Of a DNA stretch of 64,000 bases, positions 25,001-34,387 are shown piece by piece (within the stretch, counting starts at the first letter, position 1; each line of letters opens with the position of its first letter). The position numbers and the translations under genes are program-made. The DNA is from Schistocephalus solidus (Eukaryota; Platyhelminthes; Cestoda; Diphyllobothriidea; Diphyllobothriidae). The stretch is taken from the NCBI GenBank assembly GCA_017591395.1, contig WEDG01000247.1, forward strand, positions 1-64,000, in the 5' to 3' direction. Under the pieces are notes generated by a model that was not told the origin of the DNA, ran no database searches, and saw nothing but the letters and a program-made list of their open reading frames with translations.

Positions 25001-28000
25001 AGTTTGGTCACTACGGTTTGGCTTTGAACCTTTACACACATTTTACCTCACCTATTCGGCGCTACGCGGACATCGTGGTACGATTTCTTCTGTGCTTGGC
25101 TTTTTACATTAAAAAAAGGATTTTATGGTGTACGGTTACGGCTTAAACGAACCTCGGTAAAAAAAACTTATCATCTTAATAGCTGTGTGCTTGATATCAC
25201 AGTGCGAGCCATATAGCGAACTAACTTTGCTCGCTTCGACATTTGGAAGACCATGAATCACTTTAATGTCAGCCGAAAATCTCAATCTATACAGGTTGTT
25301 CTTGCACCTTCAGTGTTTGGTCTCCATTGCTGAAGAATCTATTAGATAGAGCTGTCTAAAGTTTCTGCTGCAGATCTTCGCGCGTCGGTTGCATCAGCCG
25401 TGGCCACAGCTGTGCCAAATACAGGGTCTTATTCTTTACTCTTTCTTGCCACCTTATAACTTCAACTTGACAAACCGATTCCTGCTTATCTATCATTTTG
25501 TCTGCCAAATTCGGCTCTTATTCTGTTTCGTCTTTGAAATCACTCTAAACTCTTATGACATTTCGATAAGTTCTCCTTGCTTAGCGTTTTCGGTAGGACA
25601 CTTGAATATGCACCCATCTCTCCATCCGGACATGTGGCTTTGTTCTAAATTCTAAGGGGGGAATAGCATTATCTACAAAGACAAGGGAGACTGCAATGTC
25701 CATTTCCGACTTATTAACCGTCATCAGGCAGGCATTCCCCAGCCCAGTTGTTGTACTAACCGAGGATCGAACCCGCGACCTGTTTGTTAGAAGCCCTATG
25801 CCCTAACCACTGGCTGTCCGCTCGCGGCTAACAAACCAGATGTGTGCATTCCAGTATCCCTTTTCTTCCTCGGTAATGTCATTCTGCCCATAATCTACTA
25901 GCTGCAGTGCGCTACTGGCAAGACTCGAGAGGGTGAGAAAGCGAGAGTCTCAAGGCACAACGGGATGATTGTGTTCCGTAGCGCGTTCCGGGAGCGCCCC
26001 ATTACCACATATTCCAAGGTCTTCCTGCTCCCGTATGCCAGCTTTAACCCTTACCCTAACCCATACGAACGCCCTGGCATTTTGGTAAAGACCGGCTGTA
26101 TTTCCCTGCGCAGCCACCAAATATATTCTGTTTTTTGCCATAAAATCTGGTAGAATATGCGCCAATAAACGATGCGAGGATGTGCTTTTAAGTGTCAAAC
26201 AGTGCAGAACAACGTCAAATAAACCAGTGCGCTGCAGTATGTGTTTTTTGCCCCCCCCCTCCCTCCCTCCTCCTTATATAGGTTCACAGGGTGTTGATGG
26301 CTGCCCTGAAAAAGTCCGCGCAGTGTGTTGCTGTTGAGGCCACCGATGGTCAGGTGGTGGCGTCCACGGCAGCCGCTGCCGCCGCTCGCACGGAACTCTA
26401 CGAGCACGAGGAATTGGCCGCCATCTGCCGTCACATGAACGAACGACACTGGGCAGCCCAGCAGGCCCAACGTGCCAGCATTGAGCTCTTCCAGGCCCTC
26501 TTCTTCCGTGACCGTCCTGCCGACGATGCTTGTCGTTTCGCGGAGGGCGTCATCTGCCAACTGCGGGGCACCAACGGCTTTTCTGTGATCGTTCCGAGGT
26601 GAGTCTCCTATGACGGGGGGAGGGGAGGGGCGTGGGGCGGGGTGACACCGATGGTGTCTCTAAAATGATCGGCCTTGTTGTGTAAGTCCTAGCTGGGAGA
26701 CAAATGTTTCGTCAAGAGGGACTTCTCGTTTATACCCGTAGAAGAGTCGAGTTCGATTTTTTCTGGCTGTTCCGATGGTGTGGTTTTGACTTGTGTGTGT
26801 GTGTGCACCACCCTCCTGTGGAGCATACGGTGGACATCGTCGGACTGCGGCTGTCGAACAATCGTGTTTGCGTTAGTTTATAGTGATAGTAGACTTTCGT
26901 TGCATCTATCTCACTCCCCTTTACCGACCTGGGCTCCTATCAAGACAGTGTCAACAAAACTGGCGGTGGTATCGGACACAATGGTTGACAGAACAAATCA
27001 GTCCATCTACGCGTGCCACGAACGCCCTGTCCGCGCGCGTTTAAACAGCTTTTCGCAGTCGAAATACGTACTGAAAGGACCGAATTATCTCGTTAGTTGG
27101 TAGTATTCAAATTCACTGCCTTAAGCGCACCGTGATCAGATAAAAGTACGTCCGCTTGCTTCTACGCAGAAATATGCACTAATAATATTAGTGGTAATAT
27201 TAGCAGTATTGGGAGCCGTAGTAGTAGAAGAAGTAGTAGTATAAGTAAGTTTATTAGTAGTAGTAGTAGTAGTGCTGGTGGTGGTAGTAGTAGCAGAAGT
27301 GATTATGGTAATTGGACAGACGATATAGGTGGGGAAGCATTATGGTTATTGGTACACAGATGTCCCCTATCCTATGCCTTAAACACGTTTTTCCCAACTT
27401 TATTGTAATGCAGGTACGGAATTCGAGGTAACGTCTTCCTCCGACAGCCTGACGGTCGGGTGGCCTGGGCTACCGGCAGTGGTACCGAGAAGGCTGGTGC
27501 CACCATCACCTGGCTGCCCGCGGACTCCTGTGAAATCCTACGAACAACCTTCATCCCAGATGCAGGTAACACCACTGGCGGACTGCTGTCCTGTGATCAG
27601 CTGGAAGTCGTCCGATCGGATGCAAACGGGGGAAAGCAGGTCTATCGCATCTTTGATCACGTGATGGTACACATCACTGTATCCTCCTCCACAGCCCACG
27701 GTCTCAGCCTACGACTGGACTTACATGCCAGAGTTCCGATCACTGCTGCTGACAGCAGACAACCGAAGGACGGCACAACCACGGCTGCTGTGGACTTGAA
27801 AGTTCGTGCTGATGAGGAGATGATTGAAGTAAGTCTTGTATGCTAGTCTGGCGCCACCTCGGTCCAATGCCGTCTCATGCAGAATTCACGTCGGGTGAAG
27901 CTTACCTCCTTGCCGTCTTTGATGCCATGACGTTTGGCGTTATCCAAAACACCTGGCCATATCATCTTTGTTATCACCGTTCACCTGCGTCGAAACGTCC

Positions 28001-28313
28001 CCCCGTAGCTTGTTTTGATAGTGAGCCGGTCAGGCGGCTAAAACTGCTTCCTTCTTTCCTTTGACAGAGCGTGCGGGCTGTGAACTCAGCGCGTAAGCGC
28101 AAACGTGTCGGCGATGGTGGCGACTCGGATGCAGCTGTAACCGCCGCCAAACTGGCCATGGAAGGTGAATTTGCCACTGAGGATGAAATCGCGCAACAGA
28201 ACGCACTCATTGCCGAGCTGCACTCCGCTTCTTCTTCCTACCATCGATTCCGTAAGATTTTGGCAACTTCTGCGGGTGGCGCGGAGGATGACGTTGTAAT
28301 ACCGGACGTATGA
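11337..28313 (+). CDS. DIS3L: DIS3-like exonuclease 1 (cytoplasmic exosome RNase II/R-family exoribonuclease), 17 exons
   Basis: Exons by splice-site reading: 11337-11493, 11525-11652, 15502-15656, 15701-15842, 15930-16095, 18155-18284, 19611-19792, 19874-20144, 20270-20423, 22110-22495, 22577-22814, 24281-24466, 24592-24831, 24913-25077, 26282-26598, 27414-27828 and 28068-28313. All junctions are GT-AG and in phase, totalling 3678 nt and 1225 residues (the human protein is about 1050). The family removes nucleotides 3'->5' from mRNA on the cytoplasmic exosome. Order: degenerate PIN, two cold-shock domains, RNB, S1, tail. The RNB catalytic cluster is intact (D541, D547, D549, D550 in [13 protein letters not shown]). 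It is DIS3L rather than DIS3 because of [19 protein letters not shown], the [10 protein letters not shown] stretch and the non-catalytic PIN. Three introns are exactly 81 nt, two are 125 nt, and the shortest is 31 nt. Confidence 0.95.
12690..13025 (+). repeat. SINE-like family 2 copies in DIS3L intron 2
   Basis: On the minus strand 12790-12690 resembles a tRNA-derived promoter with a B box (GGGTTCAAATCTC). It is followed on the + strand by a block (12830-13025) containing AGATTGATTGTTTGGGAAA. That block recurs at about 29215-29390, directly before another tRNA-like head. The copies are decayed. Confidence 0.5.
13430..14195 (+). repeat. AT-rich dispersed repeat, copy A
   Basis: No coding potential. 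It begins with CATGCCAAGATGCCGACTTT and shares blocks in the same order with copies at 14310, 20735 and 62690. A mid-block CATGTACGGCAAATCAC corresponds to a matching stretch in the last copy. It lies in DIS3L intron 2. Confidence 0.6.
14310..15060 (+). repeat. AT-rich dispersed repeat, copy B
   Basis: Starts CAGTATGCCGGCTTTTAAAT and ends with TTAATATTTCATGAGATCAG, the terminal block also seen at about 21848 and 63476. It sits in tandem after copy A in DIS3L intron 2. Small frames inside it are not conserved between copies. Confidence 0.6.
16525..16720 (-). mobile_element. LINE 3' tail fragment in DIS3L intron 5
   Basis: The minus strand encodes [20 protein letters not shown] then [12 protein letters not shown], and after a 1-nt deletion [14 protein letters not shown] and a stop. 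This is a typical CR1 C-terminal tail. It is a 5'-truncated insertion, antisense to the host gene. Confidence 0.7.
18689..18705. repeat. (TA)n microsatellite
   Basis: A short alternating TA tract on the left side of the PLE-derived palindrome in DIS3L intron 6. Confidence 0.85.
18747..18975. repeat. ~105-bp inverted repeat derived from Penelope-type terminal sequence
   Basis: The left arm (from GTTAATCATCTCC at about 18747) and right arm (to GGAGATGATGAAC at about 18972) are near-perfect inverse copies around a ~25-bp spacer. Shared blocks include GGTCCATGAACT and ACTCTGATGATGGAAGC. The right arm carries a hammerhead-like motif related to the one at the PLE joint (35601-35645). (TA)n tracts lie on both sides. 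It looks like two fragments of PLE terminal sequence inserted head to head. Confidence 0.65.
18876..18920 (+). ncRNA. Hammerhead-like motif, PLE type
   Basis: Core CTGATGA at 18882-18888; stem II arms GGAAGC and GCTTTC (6 bp with one G-U) around a 6-nt loop; GAAA at 18908-18911; predicted cleavage after ATC at 18915. A short stem I is possible (TACT with AGTA). Stem III would be minimal (AC/AT, from an ancestral ACGT), so activity in the monomer would be weak. An alternative plain hairpin (CTGATG with CATCAG) is also possible. Confidence 0.45.
18984..19021. repeat. (TA)n microsatellite
   Basis: Nineteen TA units bordering the palindrome on its right side in DIS3L intron 6. Confidence 0.9.
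20735..21890 (+). repeat. AT-rich dispersed repeat, copy C, with an internal insert
   Basis: Starts with CAGTATGCCGGTCTTTGAAT and ends with GGTTAACATTTCATGAGAT. About 21010-21300 is GC-richer, does not match the other copies, and contains a perfect hairpin, so it may be a later insertion. Lies in DIS3L intron 9. Confidence 0.55.
21257..21301. repeat. Near-perfect hairpin
   Basis: Arms TTTTGCGATTATGA (21263-21276) and TCATAATCGCAAAA (21282-21295) enclose a 5-nt loop. The pairing extends outward by GTTCA/TGAAC with one mismatch. It may be a foldback element end or a cruciform-forming site. Confidence 0.8.
23565..23880 (-). repeat. Decayed SINE fragments (hammerhead SINE family)
   Basis: Two antisense copies of the SINE body: minus-strand GGCTGACGACGGCTAATAAG near 23585 and GGCTGAAGACGGCTTATAAG near 23750, each following a GGTAT-type block. 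Remnants of the tRNA-like head occur at about 23620-23690. Located in DIS3L intron 11. Confidence 0.5.
24000..24165 (+). repeat. SINE copy (hammerhead family), headless
   Basis: Contains the body block TGAGTATGGCTAGCTGACGA, the ribozyme-like core, and the tail block with AGCCCCAAGGCACAATGAGA that matches the array units at 37-40 kb. The tRNA-like head is not recognisable. Sense orientation in DIS3L intron 11. Confidence 0.6.
24022..24066 (+). ncRNA. Hammerhead-like core in SINE
   Basis: CTGACGA (24028-24034), GAAA (24049-24052), TGGCCATC and then CCAGTC. Stem I is GGCTAG with CCAGTC (one mismatch, one G-U). The minimal stem III is AT/AT around GGCC. Predicted cleavage after 24060. Confidence 0.5.
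25680..25850 (-). repeat. tRNA-headed SINE copy (hammerhead family)
   Basis: On the minus strand a tRNA-like head (B box GCGGGTTCGATCCTCGG; anticodon-like CTTCTAA) is followed by the shared body with a hammerhead-like core. Antisense in DIS3L intron 14. Confidence 0.7.
25689..25733 (-). ncRNA. Hammerhead-like core in SINE
   Basis: Minus strand: CTGATGA, stem II CGGTT with AGTCG (the closing pair is C-G here, unlike most copies), GAAA, TGGACATT, then GCAGTC. Stem I pairs TGC with GCA plus outer pairs. This copy keeps the stem II closing pair that other copies appear to have lost. Confidence 0.5.
26816..27110 (+). repeat. Dispersed repeat family X copy
   Basis: Contains TGTGGAGCATACGGTGGACA, also at 47456 (+) and inverted near 53360, and the block TAGTAGACTTTCGTTGCATC, related to 53459 (+) and inverted near 47400. 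Lies in DIS3L intron 15. No coding function seen. Confidence 0.55.
27190..27305. repeat. AGT/GGT trinucleotide microsatellite
   Basis: An imperfect run of AGT, AAG and GGT triplets in DIS3L intron 15. Confidence 0.85.
27414..28313 (+). other. DIS3L: DIS3L exons 16-17: S1 domain and acidic tail
   Basis: Exon 16 gives the S1 OB fold ([19 protein letters not shown], then [27 protein letters not shown]). Exon 17 encodes a basic RKRKR patch and an acidic, glutamine-containing tail ending VVIPDV at the TGA (28311-28313). Confidence 0.88.
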
Positions 28314-28515
28314 CCAGAGGCCCATCCTGGGATTTTTTGTACCTACCTATTAATGTAATTAAATCTGTCCATACTCTCTTATGGGTAGTAGGTTGGTTTT
28401 TTTAGAATTGATGTACGAAGAACTCGAAGCTGATTTACTGGTGAGTGGTTATAGTCAAACTCAGTCGTCAGGATGCAGTAATAGACCAACACTATCAGAT
28501 AAAGCCAGAGGGCTT

Positions 28516-28521
28516 AATAAA
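28516..28521 (+). terminator. Candidate poly(A) signal for DIS3L
   Basis: AATAAA about 200 nt after the DIS3L stop codon. It is the nearest canonical hexamer; no transcript evidence is available. Confidence 0.3.
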
Positions 28522-28984
28522 GGCCATAGTTACCAAGGCCTGCCGTGGTTGCTTGGCAGCAACATGGTGTTGCGCTTTATCTTCGTTGAAAAGTGTTCAC
28601 CGCCCTTCCATTTCTTCCGCTGTCGGTGTGAACAAGTGGGGCCTAAAGTGTCTTTGTAGGTTTTGTTTGTCCTGGGCGTTTGCCTCGAAGAATATATTTA
28701 ATAGGTAGTTAGTGGGCAGCGGTTTTCTTGTGATTTGGCCGGACAGAGGTGACCTATCCGTTAGACTAGATGCGGGTGACGCATAGTGGTACAGTATTAT
28801 GGCTAAGGCTGCAGGTGAACATACCAGGCCCTCGCGCAGTCAGGATCTTTGCACGCGATGCCTTCAGACGTAGTTGGACACTCGCCGATGGGTTACAGGA
28901 CTCATTCGTTCCGTTGTGCCTTGGGGTAAACTCTAGAACCCCGTCAGCAGCCACAGAGCAGCTAGTGATATAGACAGAATGATA

Positions 28985-29145
28985 TTACTGACAAAGACAA
29001 GGGAGACTGGAATGGCCATTTCTGGCTCATTAGCCGTCATCAGCCAGTCATGCCTGACCTCAAGCATCGCGGCGCCCGAGGCTCGAACTCGTGACCTGTT
29101 GGTTAGAAGTCCAACGCTCTACCCACTGCGCCAGGAGCTCCTCTT
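28985..29145 (-). repeat. tRNA-headed SINE copy (hammerhead family)
   Basis: The minus strand has a tRNA-like head at 29141-29071 with A box (TGGCGCAGTGGGTAGAGCG), anticodon-like arm TTGGACTTCTAAC and B box GAGTTCGAGCC, resembling tRNA-Arg(UCU). It is followed by the shared SINE body with a hammerhead-like core. It ends at the GACAAAGACAAGGG block also found next to the array units. Confidence 0.75.
29005..29049 (-). ncRNA. Hammerhead-like core in SINE
   Basis: Minus strand: stem I GACTGG with CCAGTC (6 perfect pairs), CTGATGA, stem II GGCT with AGCC closed by a C/A mismatch, GAAA, minimal stem III AT/AT around GGCC, predicted cleavage after ATT. This is the best-pairing stem I of all copies. 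Confidence 0.6.
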
Positions 29146-29214
29146 GTCTGTTTCGATGGGGAATAGTAATGATTAGTAGGGGATTTTTGGCCGATATGAA
29201 TAATTCCTTTGACC

Positions 29215-29480
29215 CACTTCTAATTAATTGTGCCTGGTAGTCATCTGGTGGGTTTTAGATTGATTGTTTAGGAAATCCTGCCTGGGCAGTCAGTCTACTG
29301 TATCAGAATTGGTGGATTCTATACGTTGCAGTAGGCTGTGCGGGTAACTTGACCCAAGTTGAAATAATCTCACGGCTCCCGGTGGGGCCTAGTAGCTCAG
29401 TTGGCTAAAGCGTTGGCTGTATTAAAGCCTTCCCCTTGCTGGCGTGGTTTCGAATCCCACCGAGGTCGCCGAGTTTTTCA
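29215..29480 (+). repeat. SINE-like family 2 copy with tRNA-like head
   Basis: A leader block (AGATTGATTGTTTAGGAAAT) shared with about 12880 is followed by a tRNA-like unit at 29391-29468: A box AGTAGCTCAGTTGGCTAAAG, B box GGTTTCGAATCCCACC. The acceptor stem does not close, so it is not a working tRNA. Confidence 0.6.
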
Positions 29481-30837
29481 CAAGTGGGTCAAAGGATTAT
29501 TAACTATGGTAAGTCGGCACTCACCAGTCGGTTACAGGACTCGCTCGTCCCGCTGTGCTTTGGTACTCACTTTCGAACCACGCCAACAAAAGCGTGTGTA
29601 GAGCAACCAACAAACTGCGCGACGGCTCATTAGCTGCAGCCTGTCGCTGCATAACATAAATAACGAATGAGAGAAAAATCGATGCAAAACAGCAAGGTCA
29701 TTGTTTAGTGCCGTACAGGCTAATCAATAAAATTAGTAACTGAAAACACAGTCTGGGAAGGATAATTGGTGGGGAGGTAAAGAGAAGGGTAAATATGGAA
29801 ACCAAGGAGCTGGAGGTTGCCATGACAAATTTTGGGCTGACAGCGTGCTCCAACTGTTTACATAGGTTGAAGAGAGGGGGTTTAGTAAAGCAGCTACTCT
29901 GTCCGCCACAGTGGTTTCTCAAAAACGCTACGTGCCAACTGAGTGGAAAGAGGGCAGCATCGCGAACCCACTTGGCTGCGGAAAATAATTCTCGGCTTTT
30001 TGAGTACTTCCTCGTATCTTCTTTGTGATGCTTTCGCTGCGCGTAAGAAAACTGTTATATCTACTCGACGTAATATTCCTCTCAATACATTTTTTTCATT
30101 CAAATACGGGTCGTTTCATTGTCAACTGAGTGTATTTGGCGATGGATTTGACCCGATTTACGAGGTACCTGTGCGGATTTATGGACTTGCACGCCTTTCA
30201 CGATCTAGGTCACCGGCTCTACGTGCTGTTTTACAGGTCACCATGTCAATCTAGTCACAGTTGGTCTGTTGTAGCGAATGTTGCGGATGAAATTATAAAG
30301 CGGGCAGTTAAAAATGTGAGGTGGTCTATTGGTGAAAGACCTTTCTGATCAACGGAAACTTTTGCATGGTTTACCCTACTGACGGTGGAAGTACAAGCTG
30401 AAATCCCAGACCTGTGCTTCGCCAATATTCTACCACTGTGAAGCACAGCTCCGAGGTTTTCGGATCATCAGTGGGTCTGGTCTTTGAGCCGTCAGTATAA
30501 TAAATCATGCGGCACTAGCTACCTGTTAATAGTTTATGAATATTTCGCGGTAGCTGATAAAATCTCAACTAAAATGTTCCTATCATACTTTGAACTGAGC
30601 TTCTGACCGATTTACTCCAAATTAAGGATTAATTTCTAAGGAGCTTAACTATTTCGAACACAAAGCTGGGTTCTGGGGAGCCGCTGGTGAGCTGAACACC
30701 TCTCAGCTGTGTTTTTTAGCGGTAAAGCAGGTGTCTGGGTTTTTAGCTAGTACTATCGCAACTGCTTTAGTGATTAGGTAAGACCCTAGCCACCGCCACC
30801 TTCAGGCTCGGTTTCGTATAAGAAGAGAAGAAGTGAG
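29481..30837. other. Intergenic, no gene seen
   Basis: Downstream of DIS3L. Part of 29520-29600 repeats a block also at about 28860-28950 (GGTTACAGGACTC). Short open frames at 29795-30254 have no recognisable motif. Nothing else supportable. Confidence 0.4.
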
Positions 30838-31060
30838 ACGCAGTTGGGAGAATAGGTTATTCTGTACAGAACTATCGCAGAAGGGCTTGGAGGAAGTTGG
30901 ATGCCGGACGAGGGCACGTCCAGCTGCTGCGTCTGCGACATCCCAAGTGTGGGATTCGTCACAGGGCATCCAGCGAGGTCATGTGTGAGTCAGCCTTGAA
31001 GATGATTGGACAGCCAGGATTGTCGAGGGCCAGACAGCACTGGTGCGCACGTGCATGTAG
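30838..31060 (+). repeat. Dispersed repeat family Y copy
   Basis: Matches, in inverse orientation, 47860-48100 (shared block GTTATTCTGTACAGAACTA and GGGCATCCAGCGAGGTCATG-like sequence). Also related to 48790-49080 (-) and 49740-50000 (+). No coding function seen. Confidence 0.55.
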
Positions 31061-31844
31061 TCCATACATGCGTTGGACCAACACGGGGGCCCGATCGGAA
31101 CACCGCAAAAGCTACTCGGTCTGCGCAACCGCAAAAAGGCCGCACGTGTGGGTTTTATGGCACGCCTAGGCGCAGGTTCACACTGCGAAATGCCATCTGG
31201 GCACTATCCTCAATCATACAATATATGTAAATTCCTGGCTTTCTGGTGATAGTTTATGAATATTACGTGGTTATCGCGCTCTACCTGGTGGATTTTGCCT
31301 TAAATAGTCACAGCAACCCTTGGATTGAGCTTGTAAGGCTTCCTTCCGACTGCTAAACTCTAACTAAGTTGTTAATTTCTGAGGAAATTAAAATAAAAGA
31401 TTAATTAGAATTAATAGCCTGCCATTTTGTTTGACTGAGAAAGTTGACGCTGCTGATTCTTCAAATCGGGGTTTAAGGTGTGATGACCTCATCTTTGGAC
31501 GACTGTTGCAATCCAACACTGACGTACGCGCCAAACGTTTAATGCCTGGCTCAGTGACTAGTCGACACGAACAGGGTACTCATTTCAGACACTGAATTCC
31601 TCAATTGGAGGACCTGTCATGCGTCAGCTGGACTCGGATTTCGTTCTTTGAGAGCCGTACTAACCCCAACGGATTGTTTGTGATGTGTTAGTCCTGCCGT
31701 TTCAGTTGGAAGAAACAGTTATGATGAGCGCCTCCACAAATGCAAATAACCAGGTTCAGGAGGGATTTTGGTGACAAACCACTAAAATTTTGGCACGGTT
31801 ACTCAAACCGCTCCTCTGATGCTTTGGAAGTTGAGTCGTCATTT
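31061..31844. other. Intergenic, no gene seen
   Basis: Neither strand shows a supportable gene, RNA or repeat beyond short AT-rich stretches. Confidence 0.4.
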
Positions 31845-34348
31845 TCTTTCGTCAAGAAGACAGCCTTGACATCTTCAGTTTGGTGTTCAAGTGAAAACCG
31901 ACGCGATTCCACACAGAGGCCTGCAGCCAGCCAAAGGTCTGACTGGCTTTGGAGATCCGTTGAGCAACCTCTTCGTTGATTCTCGTGTTGGGTGTCAGCG
32001 TGCTTCCAAGATAAGCAAAGGATTCCACATTTTTTGAGTTGAGCGCCCTTGACATTGATTCGTGGAGAATTGTATTCCGCGCTGGGTGGCGGATGGTGCA
32101 TGAACACCGTTTTGGCTGCATTGATTGTTAATCCAAAATCGGCGCAGGCTGCGGTGAAAGAGGTCCATGCTCGTTTGCATGTCCTCCTCTGTCCCAGCGT
32201 TAAGTCATAGTCGTCTGCGAAGAGGAAGTCATGGACTGTAGTCGTAGACACGCGTTGGGGCCTGCATACGCCTACCAGTAAGAAGGTGCCCATCAGTTCT
32301 ATAGGCGATGCGGATCCCAGGCTGCTCATCACGCTAGGCGGCCATCAGCATAGCAGTGAACATGAGACTGAATAGGGTCGGGGGCCAGTACGCAGCCCTG
32401 CTTCACTCCGTTGGTAACTGTGAATGCTTCGGATACCGTCCCGTTGTCAGTGATGCGCGCCGTCATCCCTTCATGAAGCTGACGCACCATGTGTATAAAC
32501 CGCTCAGGACAGCCGAATTTCTGCATGACTTTCCACAGTCCGTCGCGACTCACCGTGTCAAAGCCTTTCGTCAGATCCACGAAGGTAATGTATAGGTGAG
32601 TTCGCATCTCCTGGCACTTCTCTTGTAGTTGGTGGGCGGCAAAGACCATGTCGGTTGTTCCGCGGTGTCGGCGGAAGCCACATCGGCTTTCCGGGAGCAG
32701 GCCCTGGTCTAGGTGACCGTTCAGACGATTGAGAAGGAAACGGGCGAAGATCTTTCCGGCGATGTTGAGCAACGATATGCCTCTGTGATTATCACAGAGT
32801 TGTTGGTTGCCCTTCCGCTTGTAGAGATGGACGATGGTCGCGTCTTTGAAACCCTGAGAACCTTTTCTTTGGCGCCACATCTCTTGGAATAGTTTTGTGA
32901 GTTTTGCCAGAATCCGAGGCCTGTCATGCTTGCAGACTTCCGGTGGGATTGCATTTGATCCCGGTGCTTTCCCACTGTAAATCTGCTTCACGGCTTGGAT
33001 GGTTTCTGGTAGGGAACGCGGCAGATCCATGTCATTGTTCGTGTTCACTTGAGGGAGCCGGGCAACGACAGCATCGGAGACGGCTGATGAGCAATCAAGG
33101 ACACTTCTGAAGTGCTCGGACCAGCTCTTCAGAATTTGGTATTTCACACTCAAGAATGTTGTACCGTCAGAGCTGTGAGGCGGTGCGGTCCCCTTGATGC
33201 AGGGGCCGTAGATGGCCTTGATGGCTTTGAAAAATTTTTCATTTCCTTGCAGTCCGCATACCCCTCGATTTCCTCAGACTTTCGGACCATCCAGGCGTTC
33301 TGCATCCCCCGCAACCGTTGCTGTACAAGGCGGCAGCATCTGAAGAAGGCTGCTTTGGTGGCGTCAGTGCGAAGGTCCGCGAAGGCTTTGTGTAGTCGGT
33401 TCTTCCCCGCGAGTAGGTTGCTGATATCAGCATCATTTTCTTCAAACCAGTCCTAGTGTTGACGGCCTGCGCGTCCGAGAACTTCGAGGGCGGTGTACTG
33501 GATGACATTTCACAGTTGACCCCATCGTGCCTCCACCGTGGTATTATTATCTGGAGCAGGCAGGCTCTCCAGTTTCTGGGTTTTCTGGTTGCTTAAATCA
33601 AAACACTGAGCAGGCAACTTTAACGAAAGTGTATTTAACTTACCTGGCAGTCACTTACCCTGGGGCCTTCATCGGGTTTAAGTCGGAACCTCATCGTGGA
33701 GCTGACGGGGCATGATCCATCCAACGATCGGCATCGCTGATCGCCTTGGTGACCAGTATGTCCTATCGATCGTGCCTCCTGACGAGAAAATAGTCCAGCA
33801 GCTGCCAGCACCATGAACACGGGAACATCCATGTTGCCTTCTCCTGCCTCGGAAGGCGGAAGAAGGTGATGGTCAGCAGTAGAAGGTGTTCCGCACAGGT
33901 TCGCACAAGAAGGAGTCCGTTTTCGTTACAGCCACGGAGACCGTGAAAACCCAGCACTCCCTGCCAGGCCGCGTGGACTATCCTGATGCGTGTGTTGAAT
34001 TCTCCAAGGACAAGTAACTTATCTGCCTTCGGCACAGTCGCCAGGAGGGCATGCAGGTCCTTGTAGAATGTGTCCTTCGTAGCATCAGAGCTCGTCACTT
34101 GGGGGGAAGTTGGCGTAGGCGCTGGTGAAATTGTCTCCCCGGAGAGGCAGGCGGAGGCTCATCAGGTGATCATTGATACCCTGCGGCAGACAGGGCAGTC
34201 GTCCCATGATGTCATTCCGGGTGGCAAAGGCGACACCAGCGTCCCATCGCTCTGCTTTTGACCGGCCGTTACAAAGGAGGGTGTAGCCGGCACCCACCTC
34301 CTCCATCTGACCCTTTTCAGAGAATTGGGTCTCACTGAGAGCAGCAAT
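31845..34348 (-). mobile_element. Zinc-finger LINE (ZnF-LINE) copy, truncated at both ends
   Basis: On the minus strand, endonuclease pieces (34348-33763; MNIAALSETQF at the start, GEFN where GDFN is expected) are followed by a linker (33508-33239) and RT (33153-31845). RT motifs: NHRGISLLNIAGKIFARFLL, CGFRRHRGTTDMVFAA, motif A FVDLTKGFDTV, motif B NGVKQGCVLAP and motif C FADD at about 32210-32225. Frameshifts separate the blocks. The C-terminal zinc-finger tail seen at 54.2-55.0 kb is absent, because the copy breaks at about 31845 in the connector (KLKM). Its 5' end abuts a (TA)n tract and the PLE. Confidence 0.85.
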
Positions 34349-34368
34349 GTTCACTCTTCACTTTATCG

Positions 34369-34387
34369 TATATATATATATATATAT
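34369..34387. repeat. (TA)n microsatellite at LINE/PLE junction
   Basis: The alternating tract separates the 5' end of the ZnF-LINE copy from the first PLE piece. Confidence 0.9.

Larger units (their letters stand above)
22110..26598 (+). other. DIS3L: DIS3L exons 10-15: RNB catalytic domain
   Basis: Key blocks in order: [14 protein letters not shown] (Mg-binding aspartates), [111 protein letters not shown] and [13 protein letters not shown]. Exon 15 resumes with VHR directly after DIV, so no exon is missing in the 1204-nt intron 14. All catalytic residues I can place are retained. Confidence 0.92.

Noticed and set aside
25379..25465. A possible extra DIS3L exon reading [15 protein letters not shown] in intron 14
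   Set aside because: Exon 14 ends in phase 0 and exon 15 resumes exactly with VHRVLMAAL, which aligns without a gap; the candidate is out of phase.
29071..29141. tRNA-Arg(UCU)-like sequence on the minus strand
   Set aside because: The acceptor stem does not pair well and the sequence is continuous with the SINE body, so it is a SINE head, not a tRNA gene.
29391..29468. Second tRNA-like sequence with good A and B boxes
   Set aside because: No closing acceptor stem and part of a repeated block shared with intron 2 of DIS3L.
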